From assembly GCA_934230055.1 (NCBI GenBank), contig CAKQEE010000007.1:1-19100 (forward strand): a stretch of DNA of 19,100 nt. The letters run 5' to 3'. Positions 6,863 through 15,323 of this stretch are shown here, in pieces. A program made the position numbers and the translations under genes. Positions within the stretch are counted from its first letter, which is position 1; every line of letters starts with the position of its first letter. This DNA comes from an uncultured Clostridia bacterium. GTDB taxonomy: Bacteria > Bacillota > Clostridia > Christensenellales > Borkfalkiaceae. The notes under the pieces were generated by a model. It saw only the letters and a program-made list of their open reading frames with translations, did no database searches and was not told the DNA's origin.

Positions 6863-6962
6863 TTAAATATGCCCTCTCCCGCGGGAGAGGGCATATTTAA
6901 GAGGTTCATTATATTACTATCCCTGCCATTCTAAAACGGGCAATCTCGACGGACAAACAAAG
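6863..6962. repeat. dispersed palindromic intergenic repeat, copy 2, with 38-bp perfect palindrome
   Basis: 6863-6900 is a perfect inverted repeat without spacer: the arm TTAAATATGCCCTCTCCCG is followed directly by its exact reverse complement. After 26 bases comes CATTCTAAAACGGGCAATC and ACAAACAAAG (6927-6962), matching 5125-5161 of copy 1 in the same order and orientation. The gap between 6841 and the prs promoter at 7011 holds this element and AT-rich sequence only. The hairpin has no following T tract, so it is not a standard terminator. Confidence 0.82.
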
Positions 6963-7010
6963 AATTTAAAAAGAAATGTTTTTTTTATTTATACAAAATT
7001 TCAAATACCC

Positions 7011-7039
7011 TTGACTATTTTTTTTATTTATTCTACAAT
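7011..7039 (+). promoter_or_regulatory. sigma-A promoter for prs
   Basis: -35 TTGACT (7011-7016), 17-bp spacer, -10 TACAAT (7034-7039). Just downstream, at 7045-7059, is a 5-bp inverted repeat CGTAC-TATAT-GTACG around the expected transcription start, which could be an operator. AGGAG at 7072-7076 serves the start at 7088. Confidence 0.82.
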
Positions 7040-7087
7040 ATTATCGTACTATATGTACGCAAAGTTACATTAGGAGAAATTTTATAA

Positions 7088-8041
7088 ATGATTACACACG
7101 GCAACACTATCGAAATTCTTACCGGCAATTCTAACCGCCGCCTTGCGGAGGCTATCGCTACGGAACTTAAACTTCCGCTTTCCGACGCGGAAGTGGGAAA
7201 ATTTTCCGACGGGGAAATAAGTATCACTCTTCCGCAAACGGTAAGAGGTAAAGACGTGTTTATTATTCAGACGACCAGCGCGCCCGTCAACGATAACCTT
7301 ATGGAACTGCTTATCATGATAGACGCGTGCAAGCGCGCTTCGGCAGGCAGAATTACCGCGGTTATGCCTTATTTCGGATATGCCCGTCAGGACAGAAAGG
7401 CTCGTCCCAGAGACCCGATCACGGCAAAGCTCGTTGCGGATATTCTTGCGACGGCAGGCGCGGACAGGGTTATGACGATGGATCTTCACGCGGCGCAGAT
7501 TCAGGGTTTTTTCAATATCCCCGTAGATCACCTTTACGGCGCGCCCCTGCTTGCTAAATATTTTAAGAACAAGATGGACGAAAACTGGGTTGTCGTTTCG
7601 CCGGACGTGGGAAGCGTGGGCAGAGCGAGAAACTTCGCTTCGAGAGTAGACGCTTCGCTTGCGATAGTGGATAAACGCCGCCCCAAAGCCAACGCGATAG
7701 AAATTATGAACGTGGTAGGCGACGTTGCGGGCAAAACTTGCCTTATGGTAGACGATATGATAGATACCGCAGGAACCATTTGCCAAGGCGCGGAAGCTCT
7801 TGTCAAAAACGGTGCGAAGGAAGTTTATGCGTGCTGCACTCACGGAGTGTTGAGCGGCCCCGCAATAGAAAGACTTAACGCTTCGCCCATAAAGCAGCTC
7901 GTCGTTCTCGATACCATAGACATTCCGGACGAGATAAGAAACAATCCCAAGTTCAAGATTATTTCCGTTGCAAAATACTTTGCGAGAGCGATAAAGTCCG
8001 TTTACAGCGACGCTTCGCTTTCCGCGATTTACGAAGACTGA
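7088..8041 (+). CDS. prs: ribose-phosphate pyrophosphokinase (PRPP synthetase)
   Basis: The product is 317 residues, the normal length for class I PRPP synthetase. It transfers pyrophosphate from ATP to ribose 5-phosphate, making the PRPP used in purine, pyrimidine, NAD, histidine and tryptophan synthesis. Signatures: RQDRKARPRDPITAK at 100-114 (ATP and flexible catalytic region), MDLHAAQIQGFF at 131-142 with metal-binding His134, and the PRPP loop VDDMIDTAGT at 221-230. The N-terminal TGNSNRRLAEAIA is also typical. It is read from its own promoter and has a terminator 32 bases after its stop. The order prs, pth, mfd is the one known from Bacillus and many Clostridia, but without the ctc gene often found between prs and pth. 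Confidence 0.98.
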   Translation: MITHGNTIEILTGNSNRRLAEAIATELKLPLSDAEVGKFSDGEISITLPQTVRGKDVFIIQTTSAPVNDNLMELLIMIDACKRASAGRITAVMPYFGYARQDRKARPRDPITAKLVADILATAGADRVMTMDLHAAQIQGFFNIPVDHLYGAPLLAKYFKNKMDENWVVVSPDVGSVGRARNFASRVDASLAIVDKRRPKANAIEIMNVVGDVAGKTCLMVDDMIDTAGTICQGAEALVKNGAKEVYACCTHGVLSGPAIERLNASPIKQLVVLDTIDIPDEIRNNPKFKIISVAKYFARAIKSVYSDASLSAIYED

Positions 8042-8072
8042 TAAAAGCTGTAACAATAAAACAGAAAACCCG

Positions 8073-8095
8073 AAAAGCCGCAAGTCGGCTTTTTT
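8073..8095 (+). terminator. intrinsic terminator between prs and pth
   Basis: The stem AAAAGCCG (8073-8080) pairs with CGGCTTTT (8086-8093) around the loop CAAGT and ends in a T tract at 8090-8095. It is compact, and read-through could supply pth and mfd, for which no separate promoter is evident. Confidence 0.82.
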
Positions 8096-8129
8096 GGCGG
8101 TTACGGGAATTTTTTTAGGAAACCATTTT

Positions 8130-8702
8130 ATGAAGCTTATAGTAGGACTCGGCAATCCCGATAAAGATTATCTTAATACGTTCCATAACCTCGGGTTTAT
8201 GGGCGCGGAAGAAGCTGCCCGAATTCTCGGAGCGGAATTCACGAAGGAAAAATGCCGCGCCGCGATTGCGGAAACGCGCTTCGGAAGCGAAAAAATCATC
8301 ATCGCAAAGCCGCTAACATATATGAATTTAAGCGGCGAAAGCGTGCGCGAACTTGTTTCTTTTTATAAGATAGATTTTAAAGACATAATCGTTATATACG
8401 ACGATTTCGATTTGAACAAGGGAGCGATTCGCATACGCGAAAGCGGCTCGGCAGGCACTCATAACGGAATGAGAAACATTATAAAAGAGCTGGGAACGGA
8501 AAATTTTGCGAGAATCAGAATAGGGTTTAAACCGGAAGGAGATTGTAAAATTCCGCTTATCGCGCTCGTTCTTTCGGGAATTAAAAAAGATGACGAAGAA
8601 ACTTTTAATAGGGCGATAAAAACGGCGGGCGCGGCGGCGGCGGAGTTTGCAAAGGGCGAGTCGATAGCTTCCGTAATGCAAAAATATAATTGCAAAAAAT
8701 AA
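8130..8702 (+). CDS. pth: peptidyl-tRNA hydrolase
   Basis: The product is 190 residues. It cleaves the ester bond of peptidyl-tRNAs that drop off ribosomes, recycling tRNA; it is essential in many bacteria. The start at 8130 gives the canonical N-terminus MKLIVGLGNP, with AGGA at 8117-8120 nine bases upstream; the open frame upstream adds 12 residues that overlap the prs terminator. Expected active-site residues are present: Asn9, His19 (FHNLGF), Asn66 (TYMNLSG), the Asp pair 91-92 (IYDDFDL) and Asn112 in SAGTHNG. The C-terminal region around 140-150 (IPLIALVLSG) is a little unusual compared with the common DVVDYVLS-type sequence. It lies 59 bases upstream of mfd and is probably co-transcribed with it. 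Confidence 0.96.
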   Translation: MKLIVGLGNPDKDYLNTFHNLGFMGAEEAARILGAEFTKEKCRAAIAETRFGSEKIIIAKPLTYMNLSGESVRELVSFYKIDFKDIIVIYDDFDLNKGAIRIRESGSAGTHNGMRNIIKELGTENFARIRIGFKPEGDCKIPLIALVLSGIKKDDEETFNRAIKTAGAAAAEFAKGESIASVMQKYNCKK

Positions 8703-8761
8703 CCCGCCGGAAAAACCCGTTAAACGGCGTTCAGGTAAAAACAAAAAAGGCAAAGCCGAAT

Positions 8762-11700
8762 ATGCTCGAAAAACTTTTAAAACTTAACGAATCCGAAAAC
8801 TCCGTAAAAAGATTTACGGAAAATATCCGCCGCGGCATACCCACGGCGGTTTTCGGCGTGAACGAAAGCTTTAAGCATATACTTGCGGCTTCCGTAGCCG
8901 CGCCCGTGTTATACGTCGCAAGAGACGGCGTTGCGGCGGAAGCGGCGTGTAAAGCCTTTCGCGAACTCGGAAAAAAAGTCGCGTATATTCCGCCGAAAGA
9001 CGAGCTTCTGCTTTCCGCAAAGGCGTTTTCCAAGGAAAGCGTTTATGCGCGAATAATTGCCGCGGATAAAATCGCGGGTACGGAAATAGCCGTTCTTTCC
9101 ATAGAAACGCTTATGCAACCTTTCCCGAAATCGGTGGAAAAGCTCGTGATAAAAACGGGCGAAGAGCGCGATTTGGGCGAAACGGTTAAGCGGCTTGTCG
9201 CTCTCGGGTTCAAACGTTCGGAAACTGCGGAATCGAAGGGCGTTTTTGCTGTCCGCGGGGACGTTCTGGATATTTTTCCGATAGATTCCGAAGAGCCGTT
9301 CCGCGCGGACTTTTTCGGCGATACGGTGGAGAGCATAAAAAAAGTAGACCCCGAAACGCGTAAGAACCTCGGCTTTTGCGAAGAGCTTACCGTTCTTTCC
9401 GCAGGGGAGTTCAGAATTTCCGAGCGGACGCTCGCGGGGCTTGAAAATATTATAAAAGAAGAGCTTAAAAACGCGCCGAAAGGGGCGTATTCCCGAATGA
9501 AAGTCGTTGCGGAGGACCTTATTTCCTCGGCGTTGTGCGGAGACGAGAGCGCGATTTCCGTTCTTTCGCCGCTTGCGGAAAACTTCGGCAGCGTGTTCGA
9601 TTCTCTTCCGAAAAACTTCGCGATAGTTGCGGACGAGCCGAAACGCGCGTTCGACGCCGCGACTTTGTACGAGCGGGAGTTTAGCGAAAGATTCTCTTCG
9701 CTTTATGCCGGCGGGGAAGTCTTTTCCTTTGCAAAGCGCAACTTTTTCGGAAGAGAATACGTAAAGGACGAATTTGCGCGGGCAAGCGTCGCCGCGGTGC
9801 AAACGCTTGCTACTGCCGTGCCGCTGTTTAACCCGCTCGATATTATAAATCCTTCCGTTTCTGCCGTTTCCGATTATCACAGAGATTTTTCCGAAGTATA
9901 TCGCGACGCGGACAACTGGCTTAAAGGCGGGTACAGGGTGATATTTTTCGCGGGGGAAGAATCGCGCGCGGAAAGGCTTTGCGGAGAGCTTTCCGACAGA
10001 AATATTCCTTGCGCTTCGGGAAAAAAATTCCCTTCCGCCGGGGCTGCCGTTACGCCCGAAATTTTCGGCAAGGGCTTTATTTTTCACGAAGAAAAGCTTG
10101 CCGTTATAGGCACTTCCGACCTGTACGCGAAAAGTCTTGAAAAGAAGGCTAAACCGAGAAGCAAAAAACAAACCTTTTTCACCGCGCCCGCCGCGGGTGA
10201 TTATTGCGTACACGAAACGCACGGCGTGGGAAGAGTTCTCGGCAATAAAAAAATAACCACCACGGAAGGCACGAAAGACTATATTTCCGTGGAATATTCG
10301 GGCGGAGACGTTTTATATATTCCCGTCGAGCAAATGGATATTTTAACCCGTTATCTCGGCGCGGAAAAAAGCCCGAAGCTTTCGAGAATAGGCGGCGCGG
10401 ACTTCGAGAAGGTTAAAGCCGCCGTAAGAGAAAGCATAAAAAAAATGTCTTTCGACTTAAAAAAACTTTACAGCGAAAGGAACGCGCTGAACGGTTTTCC
10501 TTTTTCTTCCGACGAGGAGCTGGAAAAGGCTTTCGACGAGGCTTTTCCGTTTGAAGAAACCCCCGACCAGATTGCCGCGGACGAGGACGTCAAGCGCGAC
10601 ATGGAAAGCGAAAAGGTTATGGACAGGCTGATTTGCGGAGACGTCGGCTTCGGCAAAACGGAAGTTGCGTTCCGCGCGGTGTTCAGAGCGGCGGAAAACG
10701 GCAAGCAAGCCGCGCTTCTTGCCCCAACGACCATTTTAACGGAGCAACATTACGCGACGGCTTTGAAGCGTTTTGCGGGCTTCGGCATAAAAATAGCCTG
10801 CCTTAACCGCTTCAAAACGGACAAAGAGTGCGCGCAAATTACAGAAGCCCTTAAAAAGGGCGAAATAGATTTCGTTATCGGCACGCACAGGCTTTTGAGT
10901 AAGGACGTGGCGTTCAAAGACCTCGGGCTGCTCGTTTTAGACGAAGAACAGCGTTTCGGCGTGGAACATAAAGAAAAGATAAAGCTTCTTAAAAAGAACG
11001 TGGACGCGATAACTCTTACGGCGACGCCCATTCCGAGGACGTTGCATATTTCGCTTTCGGGAATAAGACCGATAAGCGTAATCAACACGCCGCCGAAAAA
11101 AAGGCTGCCCGTGCAGACTTACGTGACGGAGGAGACGGACGCGCTGATAAAAGACGCGGTCACGCGGGAAATAAACAGGGGCGGGCAGGCTTTTATACTT
11201 TATAACAGGGTAGAAAGTATTTTTAAATTCTCGGAAAGGGTGCGTTCCCTTATGCCCGATTTGAAGTTTACCGTATGTCACGGCAGAATGGACGAAAAAA
11301 CGATGGAGAAAAACGTTTTGTCTTTTTACGAGGGCGAAACGGACGTTCTTATTTCCACCACTATTATCGAAAACGGTATAGACCTTCCCAAGGCGAACAC
11401 CCTTATCGTTATAGACGCGGACAGATTAGGTCTTTCCACTCTGTATCAGCTTAAAGGCAGGGTAGGCAGAAGCGACAGGCTCGCCTATGCGTATTTCACC
11501 TTCAAGCGCGATAAAATTTTAAGCGAAACCGCGGCGAACAGACTTACCGCGATTACCGAATTCACAGAAATGGGAAGCGGCATAAAAATCGCTATGCGCG
11601 ACCTTGAAATAAGGGGCGCGGGCAACATTCTCGGCGCGGAACAGCACGGGCATATGGATAAGATAGGCTACGAGCTTTATTCAAAGCTCCTCCGAGAAGA

Positions 11701-12193
11701 GCTTTCCGGAAAAGAGGAAAGAGTACCCGAGCTGGACGTAAGGCTTTCCGCGTTCATTCCCGATTCTTATATAGAGAGCAAGAGCGCACGTATGGACGCT
11801 TATAAGGAAATCGCGGAAATCGCTTCCGAAAAAGAGGAAAAGGAGCTTATCGCCGCCCTCTCCGACAATTACGGCGAGTTGCCCGCGGAAACGGAAAACC
11901 TTATACTTATTTCCGTCGTAAAACGGCTTGCAATGAAATTCGGCGCGGACCTCGTTACCGTGACGAAGGCAGAGGCGAGCATAGCTTTCGATAATTACAA
12001 GGCGTTTGCAAACGAGGGACTTCAACGCGCGTTGGACGCTTATGGTAAAGAAACCTCCGTGGTAATGACGGGCGCGCCGAAGATAGCTTTCGATAAGCGC
12101 GGCGGGGATAATTACGAAAGTTTGCGCCTTATGCGGGCTTTTTTGGAGCGCGCGGCGACGGAATTGCCCGAAAAGACGAAAAATGCCGAATAA
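8762..12193 (+). CDS. mfd: transcription-repair coupling factor
   Basis: The product is 1143 residues, close to the usual 1150-1180. Mfd is a DNA translocase that removes stalled RNA polymerase from lesions and recruits UvrA. The ATG at 8762 was preferred (AAAAAGG about 11 bases upstream); the frame is open back to a TTG overlapping pth, but those 24 residues are unlike the family. Order: a UvrB-like N-terminal module without Walker A (about 1-330, including the RGDVLDIFP region), the RNA-polymerase-interacting CarD-like domain (about 475-550, starting GDYCVHETHGVGRVLG), and two RecA-like translocase domains with GDVGFGKT at 626-633, DEEQ at 727-730, TATPIPRT at 753-760 and QLKGRVGR at 896-903. 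Then come the relay region EIRGAGNILGAEQHGH (about 950-968) and the C-terminal D7 domain. All motor motifs are intact. Confidence 0.98.
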   Translation: MLEKLLKLNESENSVKRFTENIRRGIPTAVFGVNESFKHILAASVAAPVLYVARDGVAAEAACKAFRELGKKVAYIPPKDELLLSAKAFSKESVYARIIAADKIAGTEIAVLSIETLMQPFPKSVEKLVIKTGEERDLGETVKRLVALGFKRSETAESKGVFAVRGDVLDIFPIDSEEPFRADFFGDTVESIKKVDPETRKNLGFCEELTVLSAGEFRISERTLAGLENIIKEELKNAPKGAYSRMKVVAEDLISSALCGDESAISVLSPLAENFGSVFDSLPKNFAIVADEPKRAFDAATLYEREFSERFSSLYAGGEVFSFAKRNFFGREYVKDEFARASVAAVQTLATAVPLFNPLDIINPSVSAVSDYHRDFSEVYRDADNWLKGGYRVIFFAGEESRAERLCGELSDRNIPCASGKKFPSAGAAVTPEIFGKGFIFHEEKLAVIGTSDLYAKSLEKKAKPRSKKQTFFTAPAAGDYCVHETHGVGRVLGNKKITTTEGTKDYISVEYSGGDVLYIPVEQMDILTRYLGAEKSPKLSRIGGADFEKVKAAVRESIKKMSFDLKKLYSERNALNGFPFSSDEELEKAFDEAFPFEETPDQIAADEDVKRDMESEKVMDRLICGDVGFGKTEVAFRAVFRAAENGKQAALLAPTTILTEQHYATALKRFAGFGIKIACLNRFKTDKECAQITEALKKGEIDFVIGTHRLLSKDVAFKDLGLLVLDEEQRFGVEHKEKIKLLKKNVDAITLTATPIPRTLHISLSGIRPISVINTPPKKRLPVQTYVTEETDALIKDAVTREINRGGQAFILYNRVESIFKFSERVRSLMPDLKFTVCHGRMDEKTMEKNVLSFYEGETDVLISTTIIENGIDLPKANTLIVIDADRLGLSTLYQLKGRVGRSDRLAYAYFTFKRDKILSETAANRLTAITEFTEMGSGIKIAMRDLEIRGAGNILGAEQHGHMDKIGYELYSKLLREELSGKEERVPELDVRLSAFIPDSYIESKSARMDAYKEIAEIASEKEEKELIAALSDNYGELPAETENLILISVVKRLAMKFGADLVTVTKAEASIAFDNYKAFANEGLQRALDAYGKETSVVMTGAPKIAFDKRGGDNYESLRLMRAFLERAATELPEKTKNAE

Positions 12194-12208
12194 AAATGGT
12201 GAAAACGA

Positions 12209-12237
12209 TTGCATTTTTCCCGCTGATAGTATATACT
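12209..12237 (+). promoter_or_regulatory. sigma-A promoter for the 12303 lipoprotein
   Basis: -35 TTGCAT (12209-12214), 17-bp spacer, -10 TATACT (12232-12237). It sits directly after the mfd stop, so the lipoprotein can be expressed independently of mfd, with a leader of about 60 nt. Confidence 0.68.
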
Positions 12238-12302
12238 TAATGGGTATATCGAAAAATATACCGAACGAAAACCATAAAGACAATTTTAAAGGTGAAAAAT
12301 AT

Positions 12303-14243
12303 ATGAAAAAAAGGCTCGTTACACTTTTCAGCTTGATGCTCGCACTCGTTATCGCGATAGCTTCGCTTGCCGGTTGTAACCTTGTGACTACCGACAGCGA
12401 CAAGGATATGGAACAGGTTGTCGCAACCGTTCAAATTTCGGACGACGCCGATAAAGACGAAATCAAGAAAAAAGATATGATTCTCGGATATCTTAACTAT
12501 GGCTATATGTACGTTCAGTATTACGGATATACGCAGAAGCGTACTTTCGAGCTTATTCTCGATAACCTTATTTCTTCAAGAATCATCGTTCAGGAAGCCG
12601 TTAAAACCACTCCCGCAAAGAACGTTGCGGACGCGGACACGACGGCGGCTTATCCCGTAGCGAGATTTTTGGACGAAACTCAGCTTCGCGACGCGAAGTA
12701 TAACGCGATTAAGGCTATGAACGACCTTATGTCGAGCGTGAGTCACGACCACGAAGAAGCCGCGGGGGACAGCGCGGTAGGCACCGCGAGAACGGTTCCT
12801 TCGGGAGCGACCAACGCGGAAAAGAAAACCTCTGACGCGGAAAAGAACGCTTATATTGCAGACACCAACGCGAAAACGAGCCTTCTTTTAAAGGATATGG
12901 ACACCGAGCACCGCAAAGAAAGTTATAACGGCGTCGTTAAACTTTTCAAAAACAACGGACTTCTCGGCGGATACGACAACAAAGACCTTAAAACTACCGA
13001 CTATTATAAGCAAACCCTTAAAAGTTACTACGAAAACGAACTTATAACCGCTTATGAAAAGAGCATAGAAGACGCGGAACGCGCGAAATACGATTTTAAC
13101 GCGGTAGCCGCAAAGTATACCGAAATTTACAACAAGCAGAAAAATTGGAGCGAATCGGAGTTTATAGCCGCTCTCGAAAGCACCACCGCGACCGAGCCTA
13201 TCGTTTACAGCGCGTTCGGCAACTACGGATACGTTTATAACCTTCTTCTCGGCGTAAACGATTATCAGAAAGAAGAAATAGACAAAATCAGAACGGATAA
13301 CGACAATATTTCCGACGAAGCTTACGACGCGATCCGCGCGAAAATTCTTAAAGACACCGTCGTTTACGATCAGCGTTCTTCGTGGATTTTGGCGGGATAC
13401 GACGGAAAGTACGACGAAAGCAAAAAGGAATACACCTTTGCCGGAGATTACACCTTCGCGAAAGATTCCGCTAACAGCCTTCCTTTCCAAGGCGTTGTAA
13501 ACTGGCTTAATAAAGAAGACGAAATAATCGAAAAAGACGATCAGGGCAACGAATGGTACGGCAAAGACGAACACGGTCACGTTTACGCGCCCCAGTACGG
13601 CGTGGAAAGCGTTAAGTATTTCGGTCTCGAAGAGTTCCTTATCTTTATGAACGGATATTTGAACGGCGCCGATACCGCGGAAGATTATTCCGACCTCGGT
13701 GCGGCTGTATACGACGGCAAAATTCACAAGTTTTCGGGCGTTTCCGAATACGACGCGAAAGTTAAAGAGCTTATCTTTGCTTTCTCTACGGACAGCGGTT
13801 CGCTCTCCAACCAGAACGGATACGTTATTAAACCCGCGGTAGACGGCGGCAACAGCGAAACCTACGTTACCACTTTTGCAAAAGCGGGCAGAAAGCTTCT
13901 CGAAAGCGGCTCGGAAAGCTACGTTATAGTCGCTTCCGACTACGGCTATCACGTTATGTTCTTTGCAAAGAAGCTCGATATCAAGTCCGCGGATCTCAAA
14001 GAATATCTTAAAGCGGAATGCGGAGTGGAAGATCCCGAAGCGTACTTTGCCGATATGATGGCTAATTACCAAGACTTCGAGGATACCGATAATTACCTTT
14101 ACGTTCTTACGGACAGCATTGTTTCCACCGCGGTAAGCAACGCCAAGACCAAGAAGAGAAACGAACTCGTGAATAAATATCGTTACGAAGAGAGCGGAAA
14201 AGTAACCGTTTATGCGGACAGATATTCCGACCTTGTAGGTTAA
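12303..14243 (+). CDS. PrsA/SurA-like lipoprotein (probable extracytoplasmic folding factor)
   Basis: The product is 646 residues. The start at 12303 follows AAAGGTGA at 8-nt spacing and gives a full lipoprotein signal: MKKRLVTLF, a hydrophobic core, then LAGC with Cys25. A longer open frame adds 40 residues overlapping the mfd end and is rejected. Residues about 35-105 have the helical SurA-type N-terminal pattern (QKRTFELILDNLISSRIIVQEAVK). Near 500-555, TFAKAGRKLLESG followed by SDYGYHVMFF resembles the end of a parvulin (PpiC) prolyl isomerase, but the central parvulin motifs are not clear. The protein is about twice the size of Bacillus PrsA, with a long acidic middle part rich in Asp, Lys and Tyr. 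PrsA-like genes commonly lie beside mfd in Clostridia. The chaperone role is plausible; isomerase activity is doubtful. Function is inferred from architecture and neighbourhood. Confidence 0.75.
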   Translation: MKKRLVTLFSLMLALVIAIASLAGCNLVTTDSDKDMEQVVATVQISDDADKDEIKKKDMILGYLNYGYMYVQYYGYTQKRTFELILDNLISSRIIVQEAVKTTPAKNVADADTTAAYPVARFLDETQLRDAKYNAIKAMNDLMSSVSHDHEEAAGDSAVGTARTVPSGATNAEKKTSDAEKNAYIADTNAKTSLLLKDMDTEHRKESYNGVVKLFKNNGLLGGYDNKDLKTTDYYKQTLKSYYENELITAYEKSIEDAERAKYDFNAVAAKYTEIYNKQKNWSESEFIAALESTTATEPIVYSAFGNYGYVYNLLLGVNDYQKEEIDKIRTDNDNISDEAYDAIRAKILKDTVVYDQRSSWILAGYDGKYDESKKEYTFAGDYTFAKDSANSLPFQGVVNWLNKEDEIIEKDDQGNEWYGKDEHGHVYAPQYGVESVKYFGLEEFLIFMNGYLNGADTAEDYSDLGAAVYDGKIHKFSGVSEYDAKVKELIFAFSTDSGSLSNQNGYVIKPAVDGGNSETYVTTFAKAGRKLLESGSESYVIVASDYGYHVMFFAKKLDIKSADLKEYLKAECGVEDPEAYFADMMANYQDFEDTDNYLYVLTDSIVSTAVSNAKTKKRNELVNKYRYEESGKVTVYADRYSDLVG

Positions 14244-14272
14244 CGTATCGATGCAAACGCTATAAAGCGGCG

Positions 14273-14308
14273 GGGATTGCGGCTACTTGCGCCGCAGTCC
14301 CTTTTTTT
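14273..14308 (+). terminator. intrinsic terminator after the PrsA-like gene
   Basis: An 11-bp stem with one G-T wobble (GGGATTGCGGC at 14273-14283, GCCGCAGTCCC at 14291-14301), a 7-nt loop and seven T at 14302-14308. Strong. The bases from 14309 to 14436 show no clear promoter. Confidence 0.92.
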
Positions 14309-14436
14309 ACCCGACAGGTTTTTTGGAAAAGAACGGGTAACCGTTTCGACAAAGGAAGCGGTAAGTTTTCGAAAGCGGTCGGAGGAATTTTTTTGTAAAT
14401 CGTGCGGTCGCCGCTTGTTTTTTACGGAGAACTACT

Positions 14437-15165
14437 ATGATGAAGCTTGAAACGCATTGCCACACGTTCGGCGGAAGCACCTGTGCCACCACCCCGATAG
14501 AGTTGCAGGCGGATATTTATAAAAAAGCGGGGTACGGGGCAGTCGTCGTCACTAATCACTATAATTTCCCTTCGATAAACGCTTATAAAGGAGAAACCTT
14601 AAAAGAAAAGCTTCGCGGATATTTTTCGCTCATCGACGTTGCGAAAGAAGTTTTTTCGGAGCGGGGTATAAAAATTTTCTTCGGTGCGGAGGTTCAGACT
14701 AAAACGGAAAGCCCCGACGGTTATCAGGAATTTATGTTATACGGATTCGACGCGAATTTTTTGTTCGACGCGCCGACGCTTTACGAGCTTAATCAGAAAG
14801 AACTTTTTAGGCTTGCGGAAGAAAACGGACTTTTTATGTATCAGACGCACCCGTTCAGACCGAGAGTTATTCTCGGCGAGCCTGCGTACATGCACGGTGC
14901 GGAAGCGTTCAACGGACATTATCACCACCGTAACAACAACGACCTTGCTACCGAGTTTTGTTTAAGAAACGGACTTATTTCTCTTTCCGGTACAGACTTT
15001 CATCACGAAGACCAGCCTGTTACGGGCGGACTGCTCGTTCCCGATAACGTTAACGGAGAAAGAGAACTTGTCGATTATATAAGAAGAGGCAAGGCGGAAC
15101 TTTTAAGAGAAGAAAAGGTTTACGAAGAGGCGCTTAAAAATTATATCGCGCACGGAGAGAGTTAA
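14437..15165 (+). CDS. PHP-domain metal-dependent phosphoesterase
   Basis: The product is 242 residues with the Polymerase and Histidinol Phosphatase fold. Metal-binding signatures: HCH at 7-9, His41 in TNHY, Glu85 in GAEVQT, His138 in QTHPFRPR and D187-F-H189 in GTDFHH. These match a trinuclear PHP site, typical of phosphatases or phosphoesterases acting on small phosphorylated substrates or nucleic acid ends. The segment AFNGHYHHRNNNDLATEF at 157-174 resembles many stand-alone PHP proteins of Firmicutes. It has no polymerase domains, so it is not a PolC or DnaE part, and it shows no specific histidinol-phosphatase context. GGAGA at 14426-14430 serves the double ATG at 14437-14442. Downstream, after the stop, the same frame stays open for 32 more codons. 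The substrate is unknown. Confidence 0.88.
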   Translation: MMKLETHCHTFGGSTCATTPIELQADIYKKAGYGAVVVTNHYNFPSINAYKGETLKEKLRGYFSLIDVAKEVFSERGIKIFFGAEVQTKTESPDGYQEFMLYGFDANFLFDAPTLYELNQKELFRLAEENGLFMYQTHPFRPRVILGEPAYMHGAEAFNGHYHHRNNNDLATEFCLRNGLISLSGTDFHHEDQPVTGGLLVPDNVNGERELVDYIRRGKAELLREEKVYEEALKNYIAHGES

Positions 15166-15323
15166 AAATTCAAGTATAAGAATAACGGCGACGGTAATTA
15201 TAAACGCGTGTATAACGTAAACGGCGGCGGATTAGACGTGCGAAATCCGGGGCTGAAACGATAAGAAAACCCGCTTTAACGCACGCTAAACATACGCAAA
15301 GGACAAAAACAAAGGAAAAAGAG

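Noticed and set aside
7082..8155. - strand open frame of 357 codons antisense to prs
   Set aside because: prs is certain, and the antisense product has no family features.
8690..8761. Longer mfd start (TTG at 8690, overlapping pth)
   Set aside because: The extra 24 residues are basic and unlike Mfd. ATG at 8762 has AAAAAGG upstream and the typical MLEKLLKL start.
8909..10222. - strand open frame of 437 codons antisense to mfd
   Set aside because: Mfd is unambiguous in this stretch. The antisense frame is Arg/Phe-rich with no recognisable domain, a by-product of codon bias.
12888..14072. - strand open frame of 394 codons antisense to the PrsA-like gene
   Set aside because: Val/Phe-rich shadow of a well-supported lipoprotein gene with signal peptide and ribosome binding site.
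14307..14492. - strand open frame of 61 codons upstream of the PHP gene
   Set aside because: It begins inside the PHP gene and ends in the preceding terminator, with no Shine-Dalgarno sequence or domain.
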